From assembly GCA_019218415.1 (NCBI GenBank), contig JAHUUL010000002.1, positions 186,001-250,000 on the forward strand: 64,000 nt of DNA, in the 5' to 3' direction. The notes below the pieces were generated by a model, which was given only the letters and a program-made list of their open reading frames with translations, did no database searches and was not told the origin of the DNA. The position numbers and the translations under genes are program-made. This document shows, in pieces, positions 50,239 through 59,273 of this stretch; position 1 is the first letter of the stretch; every line of letters begins with the position of its first letter. The stretch comes from Dermabacteraceae bacterium TAE3-ERU27 (GTDB taxonomy: Bacteria > Actinomycetota > Actinomycetes > Actinomycetales > Dermabacteraceae).

Positions 50239-51815
50239 GATTCGTCCTCACTAACTGGTTGTACCCTTTCGGCGAGGCCCCGCAGCGGCCGGATTTCCTT
50301 AATCCGCAGACCGCGCCGCCCGCTCACGCGCGCCCACTCGTCCGGGTGAGCGGCCGAAGGCAAATCCTCGTTCTCCCGGAACTCCGCGCGGACCGCCGCC
50401 AGCGCGTGCGCGCGCGAAACGCCTCCTTCGCCTCCGGCAAGCAGCTCTTTCACCGCGAGCTTCTTTGCCCGATCGACCACGTTGCGCAGCATCGCCCCGG
50501 ACACGAAATGCCTGTAGTAGAGCGTTTCGCTGCTGCCGTCGGAAAGCAGCAGTTCCACGTAGGCGCTGGCCTCGTCCTCGCGGAAAATTTCCTCCACCAA
50601 TAAATCCAGCAGTTCCTCGCGCGGATCGCGCAGCGGCGTGCTGGCGTCCAGGTAAAGCGCGAGGATTTCGCGGGCACCGCGACGGTCCGGGCGCTCCACG
50701 CGAATCTTCACATCCAGCCTGCCCGGGCGCAGGATCGCGGGATCGATCATGTCCTCCCGGTTGGAGGCGCCGATGACGATGACGTTATCGAGGCTTTCCA
50801 CGCCGTCGATCTCGGCCAGCAGCTGCGGCACCACGGTGGTTTCCATATCGGAAGAGAGGCCGCTGCCGCGCGTGCGGAAAAGCGCCTCCATCTCATCGAA
50901 GAAGATGATCACCGGATTACCGGAATCGGCGTGTTCGCGGGCGCTGGCAAACACCTTGCGAATGGCGCGTTCGCTTTCTCCAACGAACTTATTCAGCAGC
51001 TCGGGGCCCTTCACGTTCAGGAAGCTGGCCGACGCCAGCACCTCGCTCACGTCCCTACCCTGCCGCTGCGCGGTACGCACCGCGAGTTCGTGCGCGACCG
51101 CTTTCGCGATCATGGTCTTTCCGCAGCCGGGAGGGCCATACAGCAGCACGCCCTTGGGCGGGCGCAGCCCGTATTCGCGGAACACGTCCTGATGTAGGAA
51201 CGGCAGCTCCACCGCGTCACGGATGGCATCGATCTGTTCGCCCAGACCGCCGATCTGGTCGTAGCTGAGCTCAGGCACCCGCTCAAGCACCAGGTCGGAA
51301 ACCTCGCTGGCGGCGACCAGTTCCAGCGCCAGAGCGCTTTTTACATCCACCAGCACGCTATCGCCGGCGTTGATGCTGAGCCCGGCGAGCCCTCCGCCCG
51401 CTTCCACCAGCCGCTGTTCGTCGGCGGCAAGCTGCACGATCAGCCTGCCGTCCGGCAACTGTTCCACGACGCTTACCACCTGCCCGGTGCGGCTTTGCGG
51501 GCTGAGCGCTACCACCACCAGGCTTTCGCTGAGCATCACCTCGCGGCCGGGACGCAGCTCGGCGCGCTCCAGCTCGGGGTCTATCCGTAGCCGCATCTTG
51601 CGACCGTTGGCGAGCACGAGGGCGGTGTCGTCCTCCCCCGGTCCCAGGTAGATGGCGAAGGTATTGGGGGCCTCGCTGAGCTTATCCATCTCGGCACGCA
51701 GCTCAAGGATCTGCTCACGCGCGGCGCGCAGCGCTTCCGTCAGCTTGTCGTTACGCGCCGCGTAATCCGCGATGGCATCCCGCATCTGGCGGTAGGTCAG
51801 CATCGGCTCCGACAT
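50235..51815 (-). CDS. arc: Mpa/ARC-type AAA+ ATPase of the pupylation system
   Basis: 526 residues: an N-terminal coiled coil (~1-50, which in the family grips Pup), two OB domains (~55-190), and an AAA+ module with G-P-P-G-C-G-K-T (Walker A), N-K-F-V-G-E (pore loop), [10 protein letters not shown] (Walker B) and [16 protein letters not shown]. The C-terminus ends V-S-E-D-E-S. The Q-Y-L-type tail that opens the 20S proteasome in Mpa is absent, and no prcBA lies in this cluster. In Corynebacterium such an ARC unfolds pupylated proteins without a proteasome. The gene is directly coupled to trmI upstream and dop downstream. Confidence 0.93.
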   Translation of the reverse strand: MSEPMLTYRQMRDAIADYAARNDKLTEALRAAREQILELRAEMDKLSEAPNTFAIYLGPGEDDTALVLANGRKMRLRIDPELERAELRPGREVMLSESLVVVALSPQSRTGQVVSVVEQLPDGRLIVQLAADEQRLVEAGGGLAGLSINAGDSVLVDVKSALALELVAASEVSDLVLERVPELSYDQIGGLGEQIDAIRDAVELPFLHQDVFREYGLRPPKGVLLYGPPGCGKTMIAKAVAHELAVRTAQRQGRDVSEVLASASFLNVKGPELLNKFVGESERAIRKVFASAREHADSGNPVIIFFDEMEALFRTRGSGLSSDMETTVVPQLLAEIDGVESLDNVIVIGASNREDMIDPAILRPGRLDVKIRVERPDRRGAREILALYLDASTPLRDPREELLDLLVEEIFREDEASAYVELLLSDGSSETLYYRHFVSGAMLRNVVDRAKKLAVKELLAGGEGGVSRAHALAAVRAEFRENEDLPSAAHPDEWARVSGRRGLRIKEIRPLRGLAERVQPVSEDES

Positions 51816-52867
51816 TAGCGGTCCCGACCCTGCCTAATGTCTCGCTTAGCGCGGCGCACTTTGCGTGCCGATACTCCGCGTTCCCCCAGGTCTTTTTCGG
51901 TCCATTCGCCGCCGCCACCGCCAAAGCCTTCGTTTTCGGGGCAGTTCAGCTCTGCCTCGTCATGGCTGCCGGGAGCGGGTCGGCGCACCCTGGTGAGGGC
52001 CTGCGTGCCGGGCGCGGTGCGGCGCGCGGTGAGCAGGAAGCCGGTGTGCGCGTTCATGCGGTGGTCCGGGCGAACCGCGAGGCCCTCCAGGTGCCAGGTG
52101 CGCACGAATGATTCCCAGGCGCGCGGCTCCGTGAATTCGCCGTGGTCGCGCAGCGCTTCCACGGTGCGCGACATCTGGGTCACGGTGGCTACATAGGCCA
52201 GGAACAGGCCGCCGGGCACCAGCACCTGCGCCGCGGTTTCCACGCACTCCCAGGGCGCCAGCATGTCCAGCACCACGCGGTCGATGGTGCCGACGCCGTC
52301 TTCCCCGATTACACCGGGAATCTCGGGAGCGTAGTCCTGGAAAGAACCGACGCTCAGGTTCCAGGCGGGGTGTTCGCCGCCGAAGAAGGTTTCTACGTTC
52401 ATGCGGGCGATTTCCGCGAAGTCTTCGCGACGCTCAATCGAGTGCACGCTGCCCTGTTCGCCTACGGCGCGCAGCAGTGCCGTGGTCAGGCCGCCGGAGC
52501 CTACGCCCGCTTCCAGGACGCGGGCGCCGGGGAAGATGTCTCCCCACATGAGGATTTGTGCGGCGTCCTTGGGGTAAACGATTGCGGCGCCGCGAGGCAT
52601 GGAAAGCATGTAGTCGCTGTAGAGGGGGCGCAGGGCCTGGTATTCAGTTCCCTGCGAGTCCTTCACCACGCTGCCGTCGGGCTGCCCGATCAGGGTTTCG
52701 TGCCGCAGCACGCCACGGTGGGAGTGGAACTCTCCGCCTTCTTTGAGGGTGATGGTGTGCAGGCGGCCCTTGATGTCGGAAAGCTGCACCTTGTCCCCGA
52801 TTACGAACGCTCCGGTGCGATCTAGCCGGGCGTTGGTCTCTGGGGGCATATTCGTGGGGTCTTCCAT
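51815..52867 (-). CDS. trmI: tRNA (adenine-58-N1)-methyltransferase TrmI
   Basis: About 350 residues. A small N-terminal beta domain is followed by a Rossmann methylase: [23 protein letters not shown] (~107-130), [18 protein letters not shown]. The C-terminal ~60 residues are an unusual Gly/Arg-rich tail (F-G-G-G-G-G-E-W, then basic). It makes m1A58 in tRNA. The start is uncertain: ATG at 52867, TTG at 52873 or ATG at 52849, none with a clear ribosome site. It is commonly encoded upstream of arc. Confidence 0.9.
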   Translation of the reverse strand: MEDPTNMPPETNARLDRTGAFVIGDKVQLSDIKGRLHTITLKEGGEFHSHRGVLRHETLIGQPDGSVVKDSQGTEYQALRPLYSDYMLSMPRGAAIVYPKDAAQILMWGDIFPGARVLEAGVGSGGLTTALLRAVGEQGSVHSIERREDFAEIARMNVETFFGGEHPAWNLSVGSFQDYAPEIPGVIGEDGVGTIDRVVLDMLAPWECVETAAQVLVPGGLFLAYVATVTQMSRTVEALRDHGEFTEPRAWESFVRTWHLEGLAVRPDHRMNAHTGFLLTARRTAPGTQALTRVRRPAPGSHDEAELNCPENEGFGGGGGEWTEKDLGERGVSARKVRRAKRDIRQGRDR

Positions 52868-52889
52868 GCCCAACAGTTTACGTGCAGGT

Positions 52890-53897
52890 TTACTTGAGGA
52901 AAGAGATCAGGCTCTCTCGTGTGATCAGTCCGTCCGGAGTCGCGGCGGCATCGGCAGCGGTCAGTAAAACCCCGGCGGGGCCGTCCAGGACCGCATCCAC
53001 CAGTTCTTCGCCCGCCAGCTGCGCCGGCACCACCCGGTAGTTGCCGCGCACGCTGGCTACCTGGCTCAGTTGGCACTCGTCGCGTTCCCCCACCGGGACG
53101 GCGGCTGCGGCGGCGGGCACGACCTCGCCTATCCTGCCCTGGGGCAGCAGCACGACTACGGGAAGCGGGCTGGCTAGCGCCCGGCTCAACGGGGCATCCG
53201 CGGGCAGGGCGCACACCGGGGTGGCCAGGCTACCCGCGGTGACTCCGTGTTGCCGTTCCCGCCTGCGCAGGGCGGCCAGGGCATCGCGTGCCCCGCGAAA
53301 AATTACCCAGGCGATTAGCAGCATCCAAAAGACCGAGAAGCCCGCGTTCCCCGCGAGGCCGCGCAGAGCTTCGCGCAGCGCGATGGCTCCCGCCAACGCA
53401 AATCCCAGGTAGGCCACGACGCGGGTGGCCAGGGCATCGCGAAAACGCAGGAAACGAAGCAGCGCACGCAGCGCATAGCCGCCGTCGAGCGGCAGCGCGG
53501 GCAGCAGGTTGAACACGCCCAGGCCGAGATTCACAAAGCCCAACAGGGAGAAGAAGTTTCCGCCCACTCTCGCGCAGGCCCAGCCGATCAGCAGGTTGCT
53601 TGCCGGCCCGGACAGGGAAATCGCTATGTCGAGCCACGGTTTATCCCGGTTTCCCAGCAGCGCGGTGTGGCCTCCCCAGAGATTGAGTTCTATCTCCCGC
53701 ACCCGCAGGCCTCCCGCCCTGGCTACCGCCGCGTGGCAAAGCTCGTGCACCAGCACCGAGGCAAGCACTCCGGCACCGAATGCCGCGTCCAGGAAAAGGG
53801 CCTCTGGCAGGGGCAGCCGAGCGTTAAACGGGTGAATCAGCGCAGCCACGATAACGACCAGCAGCAGGGTTGAGGGGCGAAGCCTAATTTTGGGCAT
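52890..53897 (-). CDS. Site-2-protease-like M50 metalloprotease
   Basis: 335 residues from the ATG at 53897. There are about six membrane helices. The zinc site H-E-L-C-H is in a helix near residue 48, and the second motif is N-L-L-P-A-L-P-L-D-G-G (~residue 126), the hallmark of family M50. G-P-A-S-N-L-L lies between them. The soluble tail (~residues 195-335) looks like a CBS-domain pair, as in Rip3-type actinobacterial members. It should cut membrane-embedded substrates within the bilayer; substrates are unknown. A longer in-frame start is possible but lacks family similarity. Confidence 0.85.
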   Translation of the reverse strand: MPKIRLRPSTLLLVVIVAALIHPFNARLPLPEALFLDAAFGAGVLASVLVHELCHAAVARAGGLRVREIELNLWGGHTALLGNRDKPWLDIAISLSGPASNLLIGWACARVGGNFFSLLGFVNLGLGVFNLLPALPLDGGYALRALLRFLRFRDALATRVVAYLGFALAGAIALREALRGLAGNAGFSVFWMLLIAWVIFRGARDALAALRRRERQHGVTAGSLATPVCALPADAPLSRALASPLPVVVLLPQGRIGEVVPAAAAAVPVGERDECQLSQVASVRGNYRVVPAQLAGEELVDAVLDGPAGVLLTAADAAATPDGLITRESLISFLK

Positions 53898-54001
53898 GCG
53901 GGGAGTTTCCCTACGGTAGATGGGTGTCGCACTAAGTTTACGGCTTTTGCCGAAACCACTCGGTAACGCACAATAGGGGTAAGGGTGCAAGCCGAAAGGG
54001 C

Positions 54002-54808
54002 ATGATGACGCAGACAACCGCTTTCGCGGCATTTACCGGCTGGAACGACGCCTCGGAGTCAGCCTCCGGCGCGCTACGCGCCATTCGTGAGCAGTTTTCC
54101 TGGCAGGAAGTAGCCCGCCTAAACGCAGATAAATATGTTGATCTGCAAATTTCCCGCCCCCAAATTTTCACCGATGATGCGGGCAAGCGCCAGGTCACCT
54201 GGCCAGATACCGTCATTTACCGGGTCGATCCGGGAAACGCGGGAGAGCCTTTTTACACCCTGGAGGGGCCGGAACCGTCCCTGCGCTGGCGTAAATACTG
54301 CCGCAAGCTGTGCTCTCTTTTACGCAAGCAGGGAGTGACCCGCCTGGTCACCTTTGGTTCCCTGCTGGCGGACTGCCCGCACAGCAGACCGCTACCGGTA
54401 AACCGAAATAGCGAATCCCCCGAGCACACCGCGCGCCCCAACAGCTATCAGGGGCCGATCGGCATACCGACGATCCTGCTTAGGCTGGCCGCCGAACGCG
54501 ATTACGAAGCGGTCAGTCTTTGGGCGCGTGTGCCCCACTATCTTTCCCAGGAACAGTGCCCGCCCGCCGCCCTCGCGCTCGCGGAACAGGCGCAGTCGTT
54601 TCTGAGCGTGCCCCTGGATCTGGAGCCGCTGCGTTTAAACACCGCACAGTGGCGAGAAAAGATCACCAACGAGATGGCGCAGAACGAATCCCTGGCCGCC
54701 TATGTTTCCCAGTTAGAAGAGGACTACGACGCGAACCACCCGCTGCAGCAGGCATCGGGAGCCGAGATCGTGCGCGAGGTAGAGCGCTTCCTGCGCGAGC
54801 AGAGCTAA
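54002..54808 (+). CDS. PAC2-family protein
   Basis: 268 residues. The N-terminal A-F-A-A-F-T-G-W-N-D-A-S-E-S-A-S-G-A, a central G-V-T-R-L-V-T-F-G-S-L-L-A-D-C-P-H-S-R-P (~111-130), and Y-Q-G-P-I-G-I-P-T-I-L-L define the PAC2 fold, related to archaeal and eukaryotic proteasome assembly chaperones. The actinobacterial members have no proven function; note that this genome segment has pupylation genes but no proteasome genes. It starts at ATG-ATG (54002/54005) and is followed by a strong terminator. Confidence 0.85.
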   Translation: MMTQTTAFAAFTGWNDASESASGALRAIREQFSWQEVARLNADKYVDLQISRPQIFTDDAGKRQVTWPDTVIYRVDPGNAGEPFYTLEGPEPSLRWRKYCRKLCSLLRKQGVTRLVTFGSLLADCPHSRPLPVNRNSESPEHTARPNSYQGPIGIPTILLRLAAERDYEAVSLWARVPHYLSQEQCPPAALALAEQAQSFLSVPLDLEPLRLNTAQWREKITNEMAQNESLAAYVSQLEEDYDANHPLQQASGAEIVREVERFLREQS

Positions 54809-54821
54809 GTAAAGCGAAAAC

Positions 54822-54855
54822 AAACGGGGCACACGCTACGGCGTGTGCCCCGTTT
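54822..54855. terminator. Bidirectional terminator between the PAC2 gene and mshC
   Basis: A perfect 15-bp inverted repeat AAACGGGGCACACGC / GCGTGTGCCCCGTTT with a TACG loop, between convergent genes and followed by ATTAG. Confidence 0.88.
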
Positions 54856-54872
54856 ATTAGCTCGGGTATAGC

Positions 54873-56129
54873 TCAGGCAAGCCGCAATCCGAGCAGACTG
54901 TCGCAGAGCCGGGCCACGTCTCCAGGCTCGCTGGCGGCACCGCCCTCGGCCTCACCCTCGGCGGCGTGCTTCTGCGCCCAGCTATCCAGCAGGCGCAGAG
55001 CTTTCGGCGTATCCAGGTCGTCACGCAAAGCGCGGCGCACGGCCAGGCAGGTCTCCGGATCGTTCGCGGCTGCGGCCCGGCGATAGTTACCGAGCCGTTC
55101 GCGGGCCCCGGCCAGCATTTCCGCGCGCCATTCCCAGTCCCGTCGGTAGTGCTGGGAAAGCAGCACCAGGCGAATCGCACGCGGGTCTTCACCCCCGGCA
55201 ACGAGTTTGGAAACGAACACCAGGTTGCCGAGCGATTTGCTCATTTTCTCGCCGTCCAGGGCAACCATGCCGACGTGCGCGTAAACACCGGCGAATCCGG
55301 GTTTACCCAGCGCCTTTGCGTGACTGTGGCACATGTCGTGGTGCGGGAAGGCGAGGTCGCTACCGCCGATTTGGACGTCGAAGGGCAGCTCCAACGTGCT
55401 TCCCGCGATGCGCACACAGCCGACGTGCCATCCCGGGCGTCCCGCCCCAAGCTCTTCCGCCTCCCAACTGGGTTCGCCCTCGCGGGCCACCCGCCACAGC
55501 AACGGATCGAACTTGCCGCGCTTACCTGGGCGTTCGGGGTCTCCCCCGCGCTCTGCGAACACAGCCAGCATTTCCTCGCGGGACATCCCGCACACGCCGC
55601 CCAGATCGCCCCCCGCGGAGAGGTCCAGATACCAGTCCCGGTCCCCCTCGTGCAGGGCGTCCTCGGTAGGCACGCGATAGGCGTATCCCGCCTTCGCGAG
55701 CCCCGCCACGATCTCCACGATGCCGGGGATCTCTTCCGAAACCGTGCGATAGCTTTCCGGCGCGATAATGCGCAGGTGCTCCATGTCGGAGGCGAAAAGT
55801 TCGCTCTGTTCGCGCGCCAGTTCCCGCCAGTCGACGCCGGTTTTTGCCGCGCGCTCGAGCAGCGGATCGTCCACGTCGGTCACGTTCTGGGCTGCTTCCA
55901 CCCGCAGGCCGGAGTCCTGCAGCGTGCGCCTTACCAGGTCAGCCGTGTGATAGGTGGCGGCATGGCCCAGGTGGGTCGAATCGTAGGGGGTAATGCCGCA
56001 GGTGTATATGCGCGCTAAGCCGCCCGTTCCCACGATTTCCCGCTTGCTTCGGCTGGCCGTATCGAACAGTCGCAGCGGCTCGCGCAGCGCGGTTTCGGTG
56101 ACTACCTCAGGAGATGACCAGGAACGCAC
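54873..56129 (-). CDS. mshC: Cysteine ligase of mycothiol synthesis (MshC)
   Basis: 418 residues, a class I CysRS-like enzyme: Y-T-C-G-I-T-P-Y-D-S-T-H-L-G-H-A (~42-57) with the zinc Cys and the H-L-G-H, then M-S-K-S-L-G-N motif with K. It differs from CysRS by the G-I-T-P-Y-D stretch and lacks the anticodon domain. It joins cysteine to GlcN-inositol with ATP, so the organism should make mycothiol. The GTG overlaps the uppP stop by one base (TAGTG); GGGAGGAG is upstream. Confidence 0.94.
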   Translation of the reverse strand: MRSWSSPEVVTETALREPLRLFDTASRSKREIVGTGGLARIYTCGITPYDSTHLGHAATYHTADLVRRTLQDSGLRVEAAQNVTDVDDPLLERAAKTGVDWRELAREQSELFASDMEHLRIIAPESYRTVSEEIPGIVEIVAGLAKAGYAYRVPTEDALHEGDRDWYLDLSAGGDLGGVCGMSREEMLAVFAERGGDPERPGKRGKFDPLLWRVAREGEPSWEAEELGAGRPGWHVGCVRIAGSTLELPFDVQIGGSDLAFPHHDMCHSHAKALGKPGFAGVYAHVGMVALDGEKMSKSLGNLVFVSKLVAGGEDPRAIRLVLLSQHYRRDWEWRAEMLAGARERLGNYRRAAAANDPETCLAVRRALRDDLDTPKALRLLDSWAQKHAAEGEAEGGAASEPGDVARLCDSLLGLRLA

Positions 56130-57007
56130 TATTTTGCTCCTCCCGCGAGGGGATCAAGCACGCCGGTAACCAGCAGGAGCAGCAGGAGCAGGCCTGCCGC
56201 GATGCGGTAGATCACGAACGGCATGTAGGAGTTGTGGGAAATGAGCTTCATGAACCAGACGATTACCGCGTACCCGACCACGAAGGAGATCAGGGTGGCC
56301 ACCAAAATCGCGAACAGCGAGGGGTGTCCGGCAGCGATGGCGGCCTGCTGTCCCTCGCAGCTAAGCAGTTGGGGGATCTCCTTGGCGGCCTTGTACAGGC
56401 CGGAGGCGAACACAGCGGGTACGGCGAGCAGGAAGGCGTAGCGGGCCGCCGCTTCGCGTTTGTATCCCATCAGCAGGCCAGCGGTGATGGTGCCGCCCGA
56501 ACGGGAAACGCCGGGAATCAGGGCGAGGGCCTGCGCAAAACCATAGATGATGCCGTGCTTCCAGGTCAGTTCGTCCAGGGTGCGTTCCTGCTTGCCGATC
56601 CTGTCCGCAATCGCCAGGAAGATGCCGAAGACGATCAGCATGGTGGCGGTGATGTAGAGGTTACGCAGGCTGTGGTCGATCTGCTTCTCGAAAGCGAGAC
56701 CCAGCACACCGATCGGAATGGAACCGACGATCACCAGCCAGCCCATGCGCGCATCGGGGTCGGAGTGAGGAATTTTTCCGAGCAGAGACTGCAGCCAGTG
56801 GATGATAATGCGCAGAATGTCGCGCCCGAAGTAGAGCAGCACGGCGGTTTCGGTACCGAGCTGAATGATTGCGGTAAAGGCAGCCCCCGGCTCGCGTCCG
56901 GGCATGAGCAGCTCGCCGACAACTCGCAGGTGAGCGCTAGAAGATACGGGAAGAAACTCCGTTAGGGCCTGAACGAGGCCGAGGATGATGGCGTCAAAAA
57001 TGGACAA
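56129..57007 (-). CDS. uppP: Undecaprenyl-diphosphatase UppP/BacA
   Basis: 292 residues with eight membrane helices. The two active-site segments are [12 protein letters not shown] (~16-27) and [10 protein letters not shown] (~163-172). It removes a phosphate from C55 isoprenyl diphosphate to recycle the peptidoglycan lipid carrier; high dosage gives bacitracin resistance. It precedes mshC, with a one-base stop/start overlap. Confidence 0.95.
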   Translation of the reverse strand: MSIFDAIILGLVQALTEFLPVSSSAHLRVVGELLMPGREPGAAFTAIIQLGTETAVLLYFGRDILRIIIHWLQSLLGKIPHSDPDARMGWLVIVGSIPIGVLGLAFEKQIDHSLRNLYITATMLIVFGIFLAIADRIGKQERTLDELTWKHGIIYGFAQALALIPGVSRSGGTITAGLLMGYKREAAARYAFLLAVPAVFASGLYKAAKEIPQLLSCEGQQAAIAAGHPSLFAILVATLISFVVGYAVIVWFMKLISHNSYMPFVIYRIAAGLLLLLLLVTGVLDPLAGGAK

Positions 57008-57071
57008 GTGCAGCTCCTGGTAGGAAAAACTGTGACTTTCCTACAGTACGACCAGGATGCCCACGCCAGGG

Positions 57072-57395
57072 TTAACGCTCGGTATCGTCCTCGTCACCCT
57101 GCACGTGCTCGACATCATCGTCCAGTTCCTCGATGTCGTCGAGTTCGTCGTATTCCTCGTCGTCCTCGTCGTAGAACTCTTCGTCGTCGTCCGCGGGGGT
57201 GAAAAGCACCAGCGGGGTAGCCTCATCGAACTCGTCGAAAAGCGAGTCATCGTACGCCTCGAAGGCATCGCTGAGGTGTTCTACCGCTGCTTCAACCGCA
57301 GCGTCGTCCTCGCCTCGCTTGGAGGCGCAGGCCTCGTAGTGCCGTTCGAGTGCGGCGATCAGGGTGTTGAGTGCGGCGCGCGTTGCATTGCTCAT
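57072..57395 (-). CDS. Highly acidic small protein of unknown function
   Basis: 107 residues. A helical N-terminus (A-T-R-A-A-L-N-T-L-I-A-A-L-E-R-H-Y-E-A) precedes L-S-D-A-F-E-A-Y-D-D-S-L-F, T-P-L-V-L-F-T-P, and a C-terminal run of Asp/Glu (D-D-D-E-E-F-Y-D-E-D-D-E-E-Y). The N-terminal part resembles a short conserved actinobacterial family, but I cannot name it. It lies 64 bp upstream of uppP on the same strand. The codon pattern and clean start suggest it is a real gene. Confidence 0.65.
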   Translation of the reverse strand: MSNATRAALNTLIAALERHYEACASKRGEDDAAVEAAVEHLSDAFEAYDDSLFDEFDEATPLVLFTPADDDEEFYDEDDEEYDELDDIEELDDDVEHVQGDEDDTER

Positions 57396-57474
57396 GTAAT
57401 CAACTTACCCGATAAAGGGCCTGAGGGGGCACCCTTCCCCCACTTAACGAATCATTACTCATAGCCGGTTTCTT

Positions 57475-57966
57475 CTAGCCGACCAGCATCCCCTGCAATG
57501 GGACTGCCAAAACCGCCCCGATAGGTGGGGCGGAAAGCAGAGCAGGCCCCAGGGGGATACGCGAGTGCCCGCGCAATAGCGATAGCAGCGCCCAGCATCC
57601 CGCCATCGCGACCAACCAAAGAAATCCCGCCAGCGCGGAAAAGGGGCCACCTACCGCCCCCAGCGCCACCACCGCGGGCAAAGCCTTCGCGTCCCCCATA
57701 CCCAGCAGCGACGGAAATACAAGGCTTAGCGTTACCGCTCCGATTCCAGCAAGCAGAGCGACCGCCACCGAGAAGAGGATTAGTGTTCCCACCGCGGGGA
57801 CGGCGAACCAGGAAGCCGCGAGGCAGAGGAAAACCCACAGGTTCAGCGCAAGCACCTGCCTGTTAGGGAGACGGCGCTCCCGCACATCCACAATCGCCAA
57901 CCAGAGAGCGAGGGGCAGATACCCCGCATAGACAAGCAAAGAAAGTGAAAACGGTAGAGCAGACAT
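57475..57966 (-). CDS. Single-domain prepilin peptidase (A24 type)
   Basis: About 163 residues with five to six membrane helices. The two catalytic aspartates are in V-D-V-R-E-R-R-L-P-N (~23-32) and G-M-G-D-A-K (~101-106), the A24 motifs. The N-terminal methylase domain of PilD is missing, as in TadV/CpaA-type short peptidases. No pilus or secretion genes lie next to it, so its substrates must be encoded elsewhere. The ATG at 57966 (M-S-A-L-P-F) is used; an upstream extension is open but weak. Confidence 0.8.
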   Translation of the reverse strand: MSALPFSLSLLVYAGYLPLALWLAIVDVRERRLPNRQVLALNLWVFLCLAASWFAVPAVGTLILFSVAVALLAGIGAVTLSLVFPSLLGMGDAKALPAVVALGAVGGPFSALAGFLWLVAMAGCWALLSLLRGHSRIPLGPALLSAPPIGAVLAVPLQGMLVG

Positions 57967-58023
57967 GGCTAGAGCAAAACAGTTTCCCGCCCCCACCGCA
58001 TGCCGCTGTGCATATCCGTGCGC

Positions 58024-58488
58024 TTAGCGGCCACCGGCGTAACCGTGCTGACGCCAAGCCTCGTAGATCGCGATGGAGGCTGAGTTGGCCAGATTAAGCG
58101 ACCGACGCCCAGGGATCATCGGGATTTTGACCTGCTCGGTGATACGTTCGTGCGCCAGGGCCTCCGGCGGCAGTCCCGTCGGTTCCGGCCCAAACAGCAG
58201 GATGTCACCCTCCCGGTAGGAGACCTCAGAAAAGCAGCGGGTAGCCTGCGTAGTAAAGGCAAAGACGCGCTGCCCTGGCAGGGCGGCAAGCGCCTGCGAA
58301 AAGTCTTTGTGCACGGTAACCACGGCCAGGTCGTGGTAGTCCAGGCCCGCCCTGCGCAGCTTCGCATCTTCAAAATCGAAACAGAGAGGCTCAACCAGGT
58401 GCAGGTTGGCTCCGGTAACCGCCGATAAGCGGATAGCGTTTCCCGTGTTTCCCGCAATACGCGGCTCGTAGAACATGACGTTGAACAT
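58024..58488 (-). CDS. trmL: tRNA (cytidine/uridine-34-2'-O)-methyltransferase TrmL
   Basis: 154 residues, the minimal SPOUT methylase: E-P-R-I-A-G-N-T-G-N-A-I-R-L (~8-21), L-L-F-G-P-E-P-T-G-L-P (~97-107) and the knot I-P-M-I-P-G-R-R-S-L-N-L-A-N-S-A-S (~122-138). It 2'-O-methylates position 34 of certain leucine tRNAs; a tRNA-Leu gene lies 0.5 kb away. The ATG is at 58488. Confidence 0.92.
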   Translation of the reverse strand: MFNVMFYEPRIAGNTGNAIRLSAVTGANLHLVEPLCFDFEDAKLRRAGLDYHDLAVVTVHKDFSQALAALPGQRVFAFTTQATRCFSEVSYREGDILLFGPEPTGLPPEALAHERITEQVKIPMIPGRRSLNLANSASIAIYEAWRQHGYAGGR

Positions 58489-58591
58489 GACTCTAAGTCT
58501 CCCATGACGCGTCCGATTAACGATTCCTCAACAAACGAGAGCTAGAATGGTGACGCAGGCAACGTCGCCCGCAGATTGGAAGGATTCAGAC

Positions 58592-58972
58592 ATGACAGCG
58601 CATTTCCCCGAGGCGGCCGCTGCGGCCGACTGGCTGCGTCAGGTCACCCGACTAGCGTGCGCCGCACGCAGCGAAGGCATCGGCGGTGCGGCCTCTTCCG
58701 CCGCACAAGAACTATTTTCCTTGCTTCGCGACACCGGTACGGATATGCACCAGCGTGTTCTCGCCTGCCAGGACATCGACCTGCTTTCCCTCGCGCTGGC
58801 ATCACTAAGCGATCTCGCTTCCCCTAACGAGCAGTGCACCCAGATACTCGGCCTACTGCGCGCACACATCGGTTCCCTGCGTAATCGGGAGCGCGAATAC
58901 CCGGTGCAGCTGTTCACGCTCGACTGCGTGATTCAACCTACAAAAAGCCCGATTGGCTATTCCCGGATGTGA
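58592..58972 (+). CDS. Hypothetical small helical protein
   Basis: About 126 residues from the ATG at 58592 (141 if an ATG at 58547 is used). Mostly helical by composition: A-A-A-A-A-D-W-L-R-Q-V, S-S-A-A-Q-E-L-F-S-L-L-R, D-L-L-S-L-A-L-A-S-L-S-D-L. No signal, membrane segment or known motif. The in-frame part before 58592 has little conservation character, and GAAGGA lies ~15 nt before that ATG. It lies between trmL (divergent) and the tRNA-Leu gene. Unrecognised. Confidence 0.5.
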   Translation: MTAHFPEAAAAADWLRQVTRLACAARSEGIGGAASSAAQELFSLLRDTGTDMHQRVLACQDIDLLSLALASLSDLASPNEQCTQILGLLRAHIGSLRNREREYPVQLFTLDCVIQPTKSPIGYSRM

Positions 58973-59027
58973 AAAAAGCTCCGCGCCCTGCTAAAGTTAT
59001 ATCTGTTGCCGATGAGGCAGACACCCT

Positions 59028-59113
59028 GTCCGGGTGGCGGAATAGGTAGACGCGCTAGCTTGAGGTGCTAGTGCCCGCTTAAGGGCGTGGGGGTTCAAGT
59101 CCCCCCTCGGACA
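59028..59113 (+). tRNA. tRNA-Leu (anticodon GAG)
   Basis: Acceptor GTCCGGG pairs with CTCGGAC (one G-U), D arm GCG...CGC, anticodon stem CTAGC/GCTAG around loop TTGAGGT (GAG at 59062-59064), a long variable arm as in class II leucine tRNAs, and T arm GGGGGTTCAAGTCCCCC. The CCA end is not encoded in full. It should read CUC and CUU codons. Confidence 0.96.
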
Positions 59114-59119
59114 CAGATT

Positions 59120-59149
59120 AGACCCACACTTCGGTGTGGGTCTTTTTAT
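59120..59149 (+). terminator. Rho-independent terminator after tRNA-Leu
   Basis: Arms AGACCCACAC and GTGTGGGTCT with a TTCG tetraloop, followed by TTTTTATT. It starts 7 bp after the tRNA. Confidence 0.92.
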
Positions 59150-59168
59150 TGCCCGAAAATCCTGGAGT

Positions 59169-59187
59169 TTAGGCGAGGCAAACCTTG
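59169..59187 (+). promoter_or_regulatory. DtxR/IdeR-type iron box
   Basis: TTAGGCGAGGCAAACCTTG agrees with the consensus TTAGGTTAGGCTAACCTAA at 14 of 19 positions, with both AGG and CCT half-sites kept. It lies 87 bp before the siderophore-interacting protein gene, so iron repression of that gene is expected. Confidence 0.65.
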
Positions 59188-59273
59188 TAACAAGATGGCG
59201 GCGTAACTAGCCTGGGGAAAGAGACGGCTAGGCAAAAGCTGCGCCGCAAATTGCCAGACAGAGAGGAACCGGG

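Noticed and set aside
54002-54808. PAC2 protein as evidence for a hidden proteasome
   Set aside because: Actinobacterial PAC2 proteins occur independently of proteasomes, and no prcA/prcB is present in the window.
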